In this document: piece by piece, positions 33,226 to 45,007 of the stretch
Layout: each line of letters opens with the position of its first letter
Position numbering within the stretch: position 1 is the first letter of the stretch
Assembly (NCBI GenBank): GCA_002633005.1
Contig: NMRA01000014.1
Location: forward strand, 932,970-996,969
Direction: 5' to 3'
Source of the DNA: Phoronis australis
Taxonomy: Eukaryota; Phoronida; Phoronidae
DNA length: 64,000 nt
The notes under the pieces: generated by a model
What the model was told of the DNA's origin: nothing
Databases searched by the model: none
What the model saw: the letters and a program-made list of their open reading frames with translations, nothing else
Translations under genes and position numbers: made by a program

Positions 33226-36200
33226 CTGAAAAATGAAAGAGTTTTCGTTGTCAGCAAAGTCAGCTGCCAACCTGCAAACAGGCTGTACATGCATTTAAAG
33301 GTCGCCAAGTTACCATTTACGTGACGGCAATGACTATGAGCCTACTGATAGTAAGACAGATTTTGCAAAAGTAGAAGTGTTTTTTATAATGGCCTCTAAA
33401 GAATTAGTTGTCCCAGCAAGAAGTGCAATTTCAACAGCCGCGCCCTGGCCAAAAGTAGAATGATTTTGTTGAAAGCAAAACCCGTTTGAATGAGAGAAAT
33501 TATATCGGTATATAATTGTTATTACAGTTTTCATGTTTTGACATTTCAATTCCATTTTGTTTGTTTGACACTAACGAACATAATACCCATCTGTTCTGCT
33601 CTTAGCACCATAGAAAATCAAAAGGTTATCATGGCATAATGATTATACAACAAAATGCTTGTAAAATCAGGGTGCAAAACTCGTATTCAAACGTAAGCCA
33701 ATGCCGTAAAACAACGGCTGCGTTACACCTTTATACAATATATGAGTACACGAGCTAGATGAATATTTATTAGCTGTGGTTGCAAAACCACCTACTTTTG
33801 TCAAACATATTTTGTCGAATAAAAGTAGACTTGTTTGTTGAAAAAAGTCAAAACTTTGGAAAAACTAGTAAACCTTTGTTTAGTTTCAATTCCAAAATAA
33901 TTCAAACTTAAACCAATCAAATTGGCTAAAACAATTATTCAGCAACTTTATGCACCTGCAGCCGGGTTGCTGTCAAAAACGGCGGTGCCAAAGTTATGGA
34001 CAATACCAATGAGGGTTTGGAAAACAATAATGAGAGTGACCTGTCTGGACGCACAGGCGTCCTCAGCTTCTGATCGTCCCCAATACACTACATATAATAC
34101 TACAAGGTATGACACTTCCGACCAGAAATTCCACGGGTGCTTCACTTCAGCCGTCCATAGCAAACATAAAACTCAATAAATTTACACAAAACAGAGGTTC
34201 AACAAACCATGAAGAATTGTTCTTTCTCTCAATACCATCCACGGTGTCCTGTTCCGGCGACTTCGTAAGAAATTCGCAGTCAAAGAACAAAAATGTTCAC
34301 AAAAAAACCCCGCGCACGTCCATCGGTTGCCGCTCGAGGTCAAGGACGGTACGGAAATTGCCGGTGAGTTACGGAAGTACCGACATCGGTCGCGTAAAGT
34401 CCCGATGTCGGTACTTCCGTAACTCACCGGCAATTTCCGTACCGTCCTTGACCTCGAGCGGCAACCGATGGACGTGTGCGGGTTTTTTTGTGAACATTTT
34501 TGTTCTTTGCGAATTTCTTACGAAGTCGCCGGAACAGGACACCGTGAATGGTATTGGGAAAAAGAACAATTCTTCATGGTTTGTTGAACCTCTGTTTTGT
34601 GTAAATTTATTGAGTTTTATGTTTGCTATGGACGGCTGAAGTGAAGCACCCGTGGAATTTCTGGTCGGAAGTGTCATACTTTGTAGTATTACATGTAGTG
34701 TATTGGGGACGATCAGAAGCTGAGGACGCCTGTGTATGGACGTAAGTCGCTAATGAAAGACTGCTAGAATGGTTTCAGTTTTTGGTGCAAATTAATTGGT
34801 ATAAAATCACATAAACAATGTTGTCAAGGGCAGTGTACACTAGGGCGGATCCAGGATTTTGAGTTGGGGGACCAGGACAGAGTATTAGACAAGATTCTTC
34901 CCGTCAAACATTCGCACCCCGAACTTCCAAATGGAATCTTGTAGAGTTTTAGGGGGGGGCATGGCCCCCTTGCCCCCCCCCCCCCCTAAATCCACCACTG
35001 GTACAGTTTGTGTTTAGTTGTTGTACATTCATAGTTTGTCTATTCCAGCAGAGGTCGCATAAGCGCACTCAGGGGGGCCTAGTGGACAAAAATGTCTGCC
35101 TCAGAAAAACAAAAACTCGAAAAAGTAGAAAATGAGAAAAAAGTCCACTAAAAGGCAAGGACTATCAAAATTCGGCAAATGCACAATGCATAGCTCTGAA
35201 GGTACCCATGAATCTTAGTAAAAGGTCCAAATTCTCCAATATTCGAGTCCCCCATTTTTTAGGCTGGGTGCGCGTATGGATCGGTACATGACCATTGAAA
35301 TAATTATTTGAACTTTGTTTAAGTAGAGCTATAAGATATTGACTTGTCCGAACTTCAGTAATTTACGCCAAAATCCTCCGAAACGTCAATATCTTAGAGT
35401 TACTTCAAGTTTGCAAAAAATTCGTCCATGGAATTTCCTTTCGGAGGTCGAAAGAAACAAATTTTCCCGAATTTCAACAAGCACCAAAATTCATCGAATC
35501 GTCATTAAAAGATGCTTTCTCAATAAGTAAAAACCATGCACGAATTTGTCGGCTTGTAGAAGCATAAACATTATCTCGGAAAGGAATGAAAACGTGATAT
35601 GATGAGCCATCTCTTACAGATAATACTGGGTAAACACTACGTACTTTTCGAATTTTTATTTTCGCACGTTGAGTCTACATTAAAAACTCTGTCGCCATTT
35701 CCGGAAGAAGTGGCTACAATTGGTTGATCTCGGGTATTCGGTGAAAAGTATAGGTGTCGAGGTAACCCATGGAGTCTGGGCACCAGGACATTTTCAGATT
35801 TTCATTGTGTTAACGTGAATTCCGGTGTAAGTTTGTTACGGTTTCAGAATTGAATTTGTATATTCAAAAACTGCATAAATTTCCAGTTACCCCTACTATT
35901 AATATCTTACTGACCGTAAAATATAAGAATGTTTAGCATGACGTCATTTTAACGTCATTATGAAATTTTGGACCCAGTGTGATGGCATTTCTATTCTCAT
36001 GTACCGGTCCAAATTGCGTCATCTACTGTCAGTTAAGTATGACGTCATGATGACGTTTTGAACCTAGTATGACGGTATGTCTATTCTTGTCTCTGGGTCC
36101 AAATTGCGTCATTTATTGTCATGACACGTCATCACTAAACATCCGAATACAGATAATCCCAAAACAAAATACATCGCAACAGTCTGATCCACACAGTGTC

Positions 36201-39200
36201 GGGCGAAAACAACACGCTTCCTGGTAATGATTTCCTAAGCCTCCTTTTGGGGAAAATACGATTTTTTTACTATCACTTCAGAATCAGGAATATTGCCTAC
36301 GGGCGTGCTCAACAAGTAGTGGTCTTCAAGTTTGCCAAAAATTTTATCATTCTCATTCTGGTCAATCCTATCGCATGGTCTTTGACTTCAGTTTCACATT
36401 TTAATTGTCTGAGTCGCATGATGCTTCGGTGCCTTTCCATGAAAATGCTTTATATTTTTGTTGGACAATTTAATTGAAAATTCTACCCCCCCCGCGTGAA
36501 TAGTTGATAGTATGTTCATTTTTGAATTCTAGATGATGCATCTTTCGTATACTTCTGTGATATCTTTCTCGTGCTGCGCCTCCTGAACTTCCCATCGGTG
36601 TCCCCAAAACGTCACGTGATCCCCCTGCCTAAAACGCTAGCCTTACGCTCAGGACTATCAAGCTTTCATATCTCACCAGCTTTAGCCTACGTGGTGAGGA
36701 ATTAACAGCCATTGGCAGTGGCGGATTTAGGGGGGGGGCAGGGGGGGCCCTGCCCCCCCTAAAATTCTTCCTGATTCCATTTAGCAGTTCGGGGATGTGA
36801 ATGTCTGAAGGCAAAATCCTGGCTAATGCTCTGCCCTGGCCCCCTTAATTCAAAATCCTGAATCCGCCCCTGACTGCCATCACACCTCTTCCCAACATTC
36901 GTACCGTCTGTAGTAGCGGCTAGAATGTCTTTACAAGAACCAGGTGTACAGGGTGTAGCCTCTGTCTTAGAGCCTGGACAGTCTTTGCCTCCGTATTTTG
37001 GAATCGGATCACTACACACTCTGTTGCGCTTGCGTATGCCGAAGTCACAGCTGGCACTGCACTTGCTCCAAGCTGTCCACAGTCCCCAGCCTCCATCCCC
37101 TGCAACATAACCAAAGTGTCAGTACAACAACTTACAACAAAATCTGCTGTTTGTGGATTTTGGTAAACAAAAAGTTATTTCCGGGATCCGGAGTTGGAGT
37201 GAAAATTACAGAAAACCACCAACTCCAACAAAATGGGAGTTTATTGCTTTTCGATTCCTTTCTTCTTACGATTAAATATTAATGTGGATTGTACTTTAAA
37301 ATACAACCTTACTACCATGCGAAAGAGGTTCGTTGCTATGTTATCGTATGATAACGGGTGCGACTTATTTTGGTCAAAATACCAAGCATCAAGGACAGAG
37401 GGCTATGGCCTACCCGGACACTTATCTTTAACACCGCCATTTCAGGGATTTTATAGACGATGTATGGAATCAATCTCTACTGTTGACCCTAGCTCAGGGA
37501 ATCCTCGCTGGTTACCTGAGTGCCTGGCCAGCACACTGGTTACCGACCACCTAGCTAGCGGCACGCAGGGAACCAGCGAATAGCGTATACTACGTAAGCC
37601 AACTCTGCGTCGCCAACCGACTAGAGCGAGTAGGGAATCAAGGACCCTACCGCCATGGCCACAATGAAAGAGACATGACCAGACTTGCTCTGCGGAATTA
37701 AGAAATCACCGATCCTTCTGGGAAGAAGGTTTAGTGAAATGACCAGACAAGCGGAAGAACAGTAGCGGTTGTGGACGATATCTATATGTTTGTGTGTGTG
37801 TGTGTGTGTGTGTGCGTGCGTTCGTGGTTGTGCGTATAAATATAGATGTACTTATTCATATATATTGATACATATGCGTGCGTTTTGTGCAATAGGCCCA
37901 GCCCTACGTGACCTTTGCACATCCGAACGGTTCAAGTATCGGCCCGCCTGCAATCTTTTTATTAGTTTTGGTCTGTTTGTTATACCCAAACACTGTGCAG
38001 TTGTATAAATGCATTTGTAATAAAGCATATTATTCACAGGTAACCGTTTTCTGATTGATTTGTTGTCGTTTTTACTTCACCAATTGACGGTAGAGCGGCG
38101 GTGTATTGCCTTCAGCGTTACACGTGATTTCGTTGCTTAGTTACCGAAACAGTAAAAATCTCGTACTCGATCTGGACAATCACCAAAATAACTTACTTGG
38201 ACAAGTAACGTTCGTGTTACAACTTTCTTCCTGTGTGTTACCTCCAGGGCATGTTCTTCCACCAAGAGTCGTCGCAGGACTGTCACAAGCCCTGTTCTGT
38301 ACGCGGCGGCCTTGACCACAGGTGACGCTACATGTCGACATTTTAGACCAAGAACCCCACTTTCCATCAACTACAACGGTATTGAAATCGTAGTGTTATC
38401 TGGAGTAGTCGAGGGTAGCAGTCACTTACAGGGTTACCAGGTTTCGCAAGAACCACTGGCTGAAGAACGGCTGGAGTCTCATCATCGTTTATGAAGAGTG
38501 TGTGGAGTTCAGTGGTGTGGTATATAAGCCACAGGTGTTTCTGATGGGAAAAGCGCACTGGTGAAGATTAGAGGGTTTTGGCTGGAATTTAGAGGCGCCG
38601 TCATGGACTGTTTCCATCTCTTGTCTGGTAAAAAGTTTTATTGTTGGTGACAAGGACAAAGTGAATGTTCCCCGTTCCTGGTAATAACCTATTAAAAAAG
38701 TTATTGTTGCCTAAGCCGCGTAGCGATCTACGGTGACTAGCCTAAGGTCAGTGCCCTAGGAGCGTTATCACAGAAGCATCACATACTTGCTACAGATAAT
38801 CATTATACATTCAGTAGATATTCGTTTATTCAAAATCGTGAAATTTTTTATTGCATTTTGCTCCCGATGTCATCATTAATATGCACAAACCTTCACATTC
38901 TGGCGGCGCTGTACATTTAGTTAACTTAGTTATTCCTTTGTCCAGTCGAGGGCACACCATTATTCCGTTGCTTGTGCTGGTACGACAATAGTTGTTGGCG
39001 GTATTCAACACCTGAGGGCTTTCCCCGCGTGGATCTCGATTGGTAAGAACGTCTGCTATGGAAACCGTCTTCCAATCTTCACATGGACCCTCTTCAGTCA
39101 ATGCATGAGTTCCCAAATAACCCACAGCGTGAACGTCGCCCTTATACACGCACTCGGGTCCTGGCTCAGTCTCTGTGGATACAACGTGTGGCATTCAGAA

Positions 39201-39586
39201 ACGATTTCTAAGCAAAACTGCGTCGGCCAAACTTCACCAGAAGTAAATACGGAAAATGACTTGCACACAGAATTGAATGAAAACAAACAAACCTGATACA
39301 CAAATGTACTTGATCTGAAGATATGCTATTTTTGTGTAGTTTGATTCCGTGGCGTCGAGCATCCTCTGTTCCATTTCGGCGATTTCGTTAAGCTTATAGG
39401 AGCAGCTACTTCTAAAGCTGCATTTTTTCTGAACGGTCGTCCAGAAGATTTTGGGTGAAACTTTAGTGCCCGCAACGCCACAGGTCCGGGACACCATTAT
39501 GTAAGTCTGTGTTATCGCGACAACCTTGCTACCATGGCAAGACAGTTCGGCTGTTTCATCGCCACAGATATCTATAGTTGACACGT
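31913..39586 (-). CDS. Gene C: SUEL-kringle-TSP1-TSP1 transmembrane receptor with dynein-stalk-like cytoplasmic domain
   Basis: Five coding exons: 39293-39586 (SUEL-like), 38891-39172 (kringle-like), 38197-38370 (TSP1), 36905-37099 (TSP1) and 31913-33225 (transmembrane and cytoplasmic, ending TAA). All junctions are phase 1 and join to about 751 residues. The layout is the same, exon for exon, as gene B. By eye the intracellular exon is much more alike between B and C than the lectin exons are, which suggests a conserved inner function and a faster-changing outer ligand surface. A signal-peptide exon upstream of 39586 was not identified. The last intron (33226-36904) contains a 683-bp fold-back, two MITEs and a CRE-like tandem duplication. 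Confidence 0.8.
34052..34734. mobile_element. Near-perfect fold-back element (arms ~335 bp, loop ~12 bp)
   Basis: The left arm 34052-34389 and right arm 34402-34734 are almost exact complements, from CACAGGCGTCCTCAGC at the outside to GTACCGACATCGG at the centre. Flanking TGGACG occurs at 34046-34051 and 34737-34742, a possible 6-bp target duplication (two extra bases on the right). Open frames on both strands are mirror images and not genes. The low divergence between arms implies recent origin or gene conversion. Confidence 0.88.
34843..35000. mobile_element. MITE-like element, GGCGGATCCAGGATTTTGA type 3, copy 1
   Basis: GGGCGGATCCAGGATTTTGA at one end, TTCCAAATGGAATCTTGTAG and C-rich TAAATCCACCACTG at the other. 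It is in reverse orientation relative to the copies at 36716-36872 and 40187-40344. Confidence 0.65.
35938..36132. repeat. ~100-bp tandem duplication with TGACGTCA sites
   Basis: Two units begin CATGACGTCATTTTAACGTC (35938) and TATGACGTCATGATGACG (36039). Both include GGTCCAAATTGCGTCATnTA and TCTATTCT. TGACGTCA is the consensus cAMP-response element, but repeats of this type can carry it by chance. Confidence 0.65.
36716..36872. mobile_element. MITE-like element, CAGTGGCGGATTTAGG type 3, copy 2
   Basis: Ends CAGTGGCGGATTTAGG and AAATCCTGAATCCGCCCCTG. The interior ATTCCATTTAGCAGTTCGG and GGCAAAATCCTGGCTAAT are shared with 40187-40344. It lies about 30 bp beyond the donor of the gene C second TSP1 exon, so the insertion nearly touches a splice site. 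Confidence 0.7.
36905..37099 (-). CDS. Gene C exon: thrombospondin type-1 repeat 2
   Basis: A 195-bp phase 1-1 exon (GTTGCAG acceptor, GTACGA donor). It encodes GGWGLWTAWSKCSASCDFG, then R-x-R-V-C, GGKDC and two more cysteines ending TPGSC, plus a short Thr/Ala linker toward the membrane helix. Six cysteines and W-x-x-W are present. SCDFG replaces the usual TCGxG, a mild departure. Confidence 0.88.
37790..37815. repeat. TG dinucleotide microsatellite
   Basis: A run of TG repeats (TGTGTGTG and on) in an intron of gene C. Confidence 0.9.
38197..38370 (-). CDS. Gene C exon: thrombospondin type-1 repeat 1
   Basis: A 174-bp phase 1-1 exon (GTTGTAG acceptor, GTAAGT donor). It encodes DGKWGSWSKMSTCSVTCGQG followed by R-x-x-x-R-A-C, GGRTC and closing cysteines (ESC, VTC). 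W-x-x-W, TCGQG and six cysteines are all present. Confidence 0.9.
38891..39172 (-). CDS. Gene C exon: degenerate kringle domain
   Basis: A 282-bp phase 1-1 exon (TCCACAG acceptor, GTTTGT donor). It encodes ECVYKGDVHAVGYLGTHALT, then GPCEDW, NNYCRTST, IMVCPRL, LTKC and PPEC. The GY-x-G-T-x-x-x-T, C-x-x-W and NYCR motifs and six cysteines in kringle order are clear. As in gene B, the PWCY motif is changed (MVCP). Confidence 0.8.
39293..39586 (-). CDS. Gene C exon: SUEL-type lectin-like domain
   Basis: A 294-bp phase 1-1 exon (ATTTGCAG acceptor, GTTTGT donor). It encodes TIDICGDETAELSCHGSKVV, a middle KKCSFRSSCSY and a final KIAYLQIKYICVS. The I-C-G-D-E-x-x-x-L-S-C start and L-x-I-K-Y-I-C end are typical of SUEL lectin domains, and this is the clearest of the three copies. 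Confidence 0.78.
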
Positions 39587-39946
39587 CTGCAAATGGCATG
39601 CAACTAAAGCGTCTGTCTGCTTAGAGAGAAGAAACGTCTCAGTGAAATTCATTACTTATATTAAAAGATTAGGAACAACAGAAAAAAGATAGAACAAGAA
39701 GAGGGCTAAACAAGAGAGTTTGGGTAGAGGTGGATTTAGGGGGCACCAAAGGACCAGAACCCCTAAAATTCTCCCAATATTCATGAGAGTTACAACCTGC
39801 AGATGGACAAGGAGTTTTCATTTCAGTATCGTATCAACAAGTCTTTGATATTCCAAGTTACAGAGTGACGGTGCCGTATTTCGTGGTTGGGGCCCTAGTT
39901 TTGTTCCTGCAATAACACCAGTTTGGGTTTGATAGCAAGATACGCA

Positions 39947-39949
<3 letters not shown>

Positions 39950-40023
<74 letters not shown>
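39950..40023. repeat. CA dinucleotide microsatellite
   Basis: About 37 uninterrupted CA repeats. Produces a spurious CVCV open frame on the minus strand. Confidence 0.97.
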
Positions 40024-40027
<4 letters not shown>

Positions 40028-40186
40028 TTTGAAATATGCGCTAAGGAAACACTCTGTAGCTGTTAATCTCCCTCACACTTTCGATAAATAAGCGCATGCG
40101 CTCAGTCATTCGGCAAACAGCTGACTGACAAGATGGATATTAATACGGCAGATTATCACATGTTATGGCATTCCGAATCGAATGGC

Positions 40187-40344
40187 AGACTCAGAGGGGG
40201 GCCAAGTGGGCCATGCCCCCCCCAAAAAAAAAACACTCCTAGATTCCATTTGGCAGTTCGGAGGTGCGAATGTTTGACTGGCAAAATCCTGGCTAATACA
40301 CTTCCCTGCCCCCTCACCAACTAAAAATCCTGGATCCACCCCTG
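40187..40344. mobile_element. MITE-like element, type 3, copy 3
   Basis: Shares GATTCCATTTGGCAGTTCGG, GGCAAAATCCTGGCTAATAC and AAATCCTGGATCCACCCCTG with 36716-36872. A further fragment of the left end lies at 39728-39775 (GTGGATTTAGGGGGCACC). Confidence 0.65.
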
Positions 40345-40349
40345 GAATC

Positions 40350-42940
40350 TGAAGCTGACAGCACAGTATGACGCAAGCCAGTGAAGCAAGTGATTTCCTA
40401 AAAATAATTCCAGGTGCATTCTAGAATACATTGGTATACTGCGATACCTTTATAACTAATTTTAAACGCTTTTAATCTGGCTGCTGCTTGAAGACGCCAT
40501 TGTTTTGTTTACTTCAAAGGTCACATTTTCCACACAACGGAAATGTGCTACGTCTATGTCTTGCCACACCAAATAAGAAACATGCTTTACGCAAGCTGGC
40601 TCGTGGTCATTTCCATTAATTTCGAGTCCATTATGTGTTACATATCGTATTTCCGAAGGTGCAACTATGAATTCTAATTACCGGTTGGGACTACGTAGGC
40701 ACTTATTACATCGCCTGGACGTTTACGACCGGCTTTTTTGTTTGGGGATTTGGAACAGGGATGGATGTCAGTGATTACTGCTGCCTGTAGGGTCACGGAG
40801 GCAACATTCTTTCCCGCCTATAGACACTGCGCTGGAGTAAGAAACCTAAATCCATCATTTAAAATTTACCTTTTTCATTACTTCAAGGACAAAAATCAGT
40901 TAACGACAACTGCAGTTGTATAACCTCGAATGTGTAACCTGCCTGAGCAACGGTATGGTGGGGCTTGACTAGTTGTCTACACCAGCCCTTATCAGAGAGT
41001 GACCTTAAGTGAAATTTGAACGGGAAGAGTGCATACTGACAATTTTTCTTTTTGGAGACCGCCTCTTTATCTGCAAAACAGCTCAAAGCATCGTGAAAAT
41101 TGTCAGATGTCAAGAGAAGAGCAGGATGGACCTTCATTTCTTCATTTGTGTGTACCGGTATTGCTACGAAAGTGACAACTTCTTTAGGACGGATGCGACT
41201 CCCAGGTGCTGTCTTCTAGTGGCAATTTTAGTTTTTACGTTTCGCCTCCATATCTCCGAAGTTCCTTGACGGATTTTCATGAAATTTATGAAAGTGTATC
41301 TATTATGGAGACGATGACGCCTTTCTGGTTTCGTATCAGTTCGACGTGCTATGTGCCATCTAGTGGCTATTTTGTTATATTAATAATCACACCTATAGGC
41401 ATACCCATTGCACTACAGTACTGGGAGCGCTCTTGTTACAGAAACTTGAACTGTCAGTGAACCGTTTGTACGTAGTTTTGTACACTAAAGAAAGCACCCT
41501 TTCCCATAAAAGTGGTCGTGATAATAACTACTCTCAGTGTCCGTGTACATTTCTTTTACGAAAGCACCCCATGCGAATTTCAGCAATGATGGTGGAAATC
41601 TCGAACGCGCAGTGGCATTGTGGCACTGTTTGGGCATTCAAATATAAGTCTTACCAGGCCTATACTTGGTGGCTGCTATCGTCAAGTCTACCATAAGAAC
41701 GAGGAAAAGCCCTCCTGTAAAAGAATAATAAGAAAGTTAAATCTCTGCACGATAAACCTAAAGTAAATATCTCATTCGAAACTTTAGGAAGCACAACACT
41801 AATGCAAAGAAGGAAATTGATCATTAAACGACACCTGTGTTGTGACACTCGACACATGTTGTTACCGTGCCACAATAGGTGCCGAGTGCGATAGTATATG
41901 CAGTCAGCCTCGCCACAAATTGTCGCCCCGTCAGTGGACAGATATGTGACACATCACTGGTAGCCCGCTACACGGATCTGTAGCGAATTGAACCAGGCAA
42001 ATGTGCAAAAAATAGTTTGCGGCTAATTGACGACACGCAGACCTCATACTTTGAATAACTACCCCCGAAAACTCGTTTAATTGCGAGAGCTTTGTTTGCA
42101 AACAATGACCTTGGGTCCATTTAAAAACGTATTTTATTGCGCACTACTGGAGAGGATCAACATTTTCCAGATTGGACGATACATGTATAAACATTACATA
42201 GAGTCGATGAGTGGGGGAGAGTGTGCCCCACTCGCGCCTTTGTTTTTCTGGGGATTCAGACTTTTAGCCGGGGAAATAAAGTCCGTTCGGTCTATCTGTC
42301 CGGCGTCCGCTGTTGTATTTCTAAAATCCTCTGATGGATGTTGGTAAAATTTCGCAATACTTCCCTATAATGAATAGGGCGATACAAGCGAATTTCCTGA
42401 CAGACACTGTTCCCGCTGTGCCCTGGTGACATTTTAATGTATCTTCGGAGTTCCATAACTTTCATGAAACTTGGCAAATAAGTATCTCAAATAAGGAGAC
42501 CAGTCAACATATCCTGCTCCACCCAATGGAATTTTACTGTTTCTGGTGTCCGTCTCTCTCGTTCCTACAAAACTGACAGAAAATTGGCAACTGCTTTCCT
42601 CGGGAAATGCTAGGTTGACGTTACTTTCCGGACAACATCGACCACTGTGACATCCCATAGTGGTGGTTTCTTTTCTTGCATCACTTGCCCCTTTTCAGAC
42701 TGATTTGACATTCGTGGCCAGTGATCATTTAATTTTTTTGGGGTTAGGCATGGGTTTTGTAGCCCGATACATCACGCAATGTGGGGTCTAATTCTTCATT
42801 GAGCCAAGCTGAGAGTATCTTGCAGTTCAGAGACATCTTCGGCAGCATTTATGTGGATGGAACGGCAGGGATTGGGCGCATCCCAATTCCAACAGTGGGT
42901 AGAAGCGCGCGAGAAGCAGCGGAGAGAGATGGCTCCAGCA
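40350..42940. other. Stretch without a recognised gene
   Basis: Contains two pieces of a dispersed repeat marked by TATCTCCGAAGTTCCTTGAC and TTTTCATGAAATTTATG (41250-41300) and by TATCTTCGGAGTTCCATAAC with TTTCATGAAACTTGGCAAAT (42438-42480). No coding exon supported. Confidence 0.4.
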
Positions 42941-42949
42941 AGGGTGAGA

Positions 42950-43370
42950 TCATCATAAGAGAAGGAACCTCGGAAAGGTATGCCAACTAAGTCAGCAAGG
43001 TGCGTGGTCCAGCAAAATCCTTACTGAGAGGAATTTATGGTGGATACCTGGAGAATGAAGCCTGTGCGTATTCAATTCCTACTTCGCTCCGAATACGAAC
43101 CGTCTACGTTGGGGCCTAAAAGACGACTCAACCTATCAGTTGTGTGGCGGAAGAAGAACTTTCACCCTCGTCCAATCTGGGTGTAAGAGAGTGCTTCAAC
43201 AAGGCCGATACAGGTGGACTCACGACGAAGCTTTAAAGACACTTGCAGATATCATAGAAGGGAAGTGGAAGGCGAGAGCAGCACAGCAAGTAGTTACATT
43301 AAATTCAGCACAAGAGAGCGAAGATAAAGGACACGCCAAGAACACTGCATCCTGGATGATGTGACATGGG
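42950..43370 (+). pseudogene. Non-LTR retrotransposon reverse-transcriptase tail, decayed
   Basis: The open frame at 43140-43364 reads FTLVQSGCKRVLQQGRYRWT then HDEALKTLADIIEGK. The cysteine preceded by a serine-glycine and followed by QGRYRW-x-H-D-x-x-L-x-x-L-A is a recurrent C-terminal landmark of CR1/L2- or RTE-like polyproteins in invertebrates (family recall, not a search). Upstream sequence is out of frame and has stops. Confidence 0.5.
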
Positions 43371-44649
43371 AGATGAGAGTTGACCTGGAAAGAAAGGCAG
43401 TATTTCCCAGCCTGATGGAAATTACTCTCGATCTGACTTGATCCTGTGGTAAGAAATCTAGCAGCGCATAATAATAATCGAGCTTTCAGTCACTTGACAG
43501 AAAGTCATCGAAGTACAGTTAGCTAACCGTGAAATTCAGAGGTAAGTGGTGGAAATCTTAGTTGTTTCCTCCTGAAGTGGGATGCAGAAAGTTCCCCTCA
43601 AGGTCCCTTTGGAGGTTGATGGGGAGGCTTGGTGTACGAGGGAGGGCTAAGGGAGCAGCAGTGAGAAGGCTGGGTTAAGCGGCTGAAAGAACGTCATGCT
43701 GACTGTTTATAACTGGTATTTTCTCGGACATGTTTTCGTTATTTGCTTGGGTATGAAAAATGGATTCGATGGCTAGCGTGGAGTGAATAAATTAAACGAC
43801 GGTGGCGATCAGTTTTCAAAAATGCAATTCGTCAGTAGTTAGCTGCCAAAATGAATTTAGGCACTTGATCACATGAACTCGTGTCATAACATTCCTTACC
43901 ATGAAGGGACAGCAAACCTGCAAGCCGAGCTTCAAAGGTTTTTGGGGGTTGGCCATCCCTAAAACTGTGAAATGGCGCAAGTCAAGTAAGCCAGTGACTT
44001 GAGGTGCCAGTTCATTCGGCTCAATTCAGGATCGCATGAATGTGATCGTGTTTTTAAACTTCAAAGCGCTACAAATAAGAGCGGCAATGTTTGTAGGGTA
44101 CGACAATATATGATGTTAACGGGCGACAATACCTGTATGTTGATGTTGACAGCATATGATTGTAGCACTTGGTATATATTATCGCCCAAACGAGATATGT
44201 GTCGAGTACGACAATATATGCCGCAACAACGCGTGCTGCGTGAAGTATTGATAATATTATCACCCATAACCTTACCCAGAGTTGGCGACAGAAAATAAAC
44301 GAGAAACATACGAGCAATTGTAGGAATTTCACAAATTACAAAATAAATGATTAAGTTATTCTAAAATAAAGATTAAGAACTATGAAAATGCAGAGTGAGT
44401 GGGTTTACTTTTAGACCGCCACTGAAAACGCAACATCAAAATAATAAGCCGTATGTTCGGACTACATGACAATGTTAGGCCTACTTAATCTCAGCATGTA
44501 TCAAAAATAGGTAAACATTGTAACTTAAACTACTAACCATATTTAAAAGTCTTTAGCATAGCCGTGGAAACCGTTTGTAAGCACCGACACCACTGGCGAA
44601 GGTCTTTGATGCAGAACAGAGAGAGTGCCACATAACTTCAACATCAGCT

Positions 44650-44765
44650 AAATGTTGTATATTATATCACACACGCACGTTAGTAAGTCTTGTGTCACAA
44701 TATGTGTCAACTAGATGTTGTGCATCATATCACATACGCACGTTAGTATTTGTTGTATCAATCGA
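44650..44765. repeat. Two-unit tandem duplication (~70 bp)
   Basis: AATGTTGTATATTATATCAC then ACACGCACGTTAGTA, repeated as GATGTTGTGCATCATATCAC then ATACGCACGTTAGTA. Confidence 0.6.
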
Positions 44766-45007
44766 GACTGCGTCACGTTAATACGGGAATTTTCGTATTG
44801 GCGCTCTCTGTAGTAACGAGATCGAGAAGTGACTTCCGATTGATCCCGACTCAAATTTGGTGGACAAAAACTCAATTACTGCATAGTGGTTCATTAATTT
44901 AAAAACAGAGGAACAAATTCCACCGTCTGTAGGTGCCACTGAAGGCCTGTCCACCAAAGATATGATCGCCGTCTGGTGGGATAGTGAATTTCAATATGGC
45001 GCTGCTG

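Noticed and set aside
34109-34677. Two similar proteins of about 100-176 residues on opposite strands
   Set aside because: They are mirror images produced by the fold-back at 34052-34734 and have no domain.
39818-40021. Cysteine-valine repeat protein on the minus strand
   Set aside because: It is the translation of the CA microsatellite.
41755-41830. Signal-peptide exon for gene C (MINFLLCISVVLPKVS, phase-1 donor GTTTAT)
   Set aside because: The hydrophobic core is short, the donor is weak, and nothing else supports it. Kept only as a candidate.
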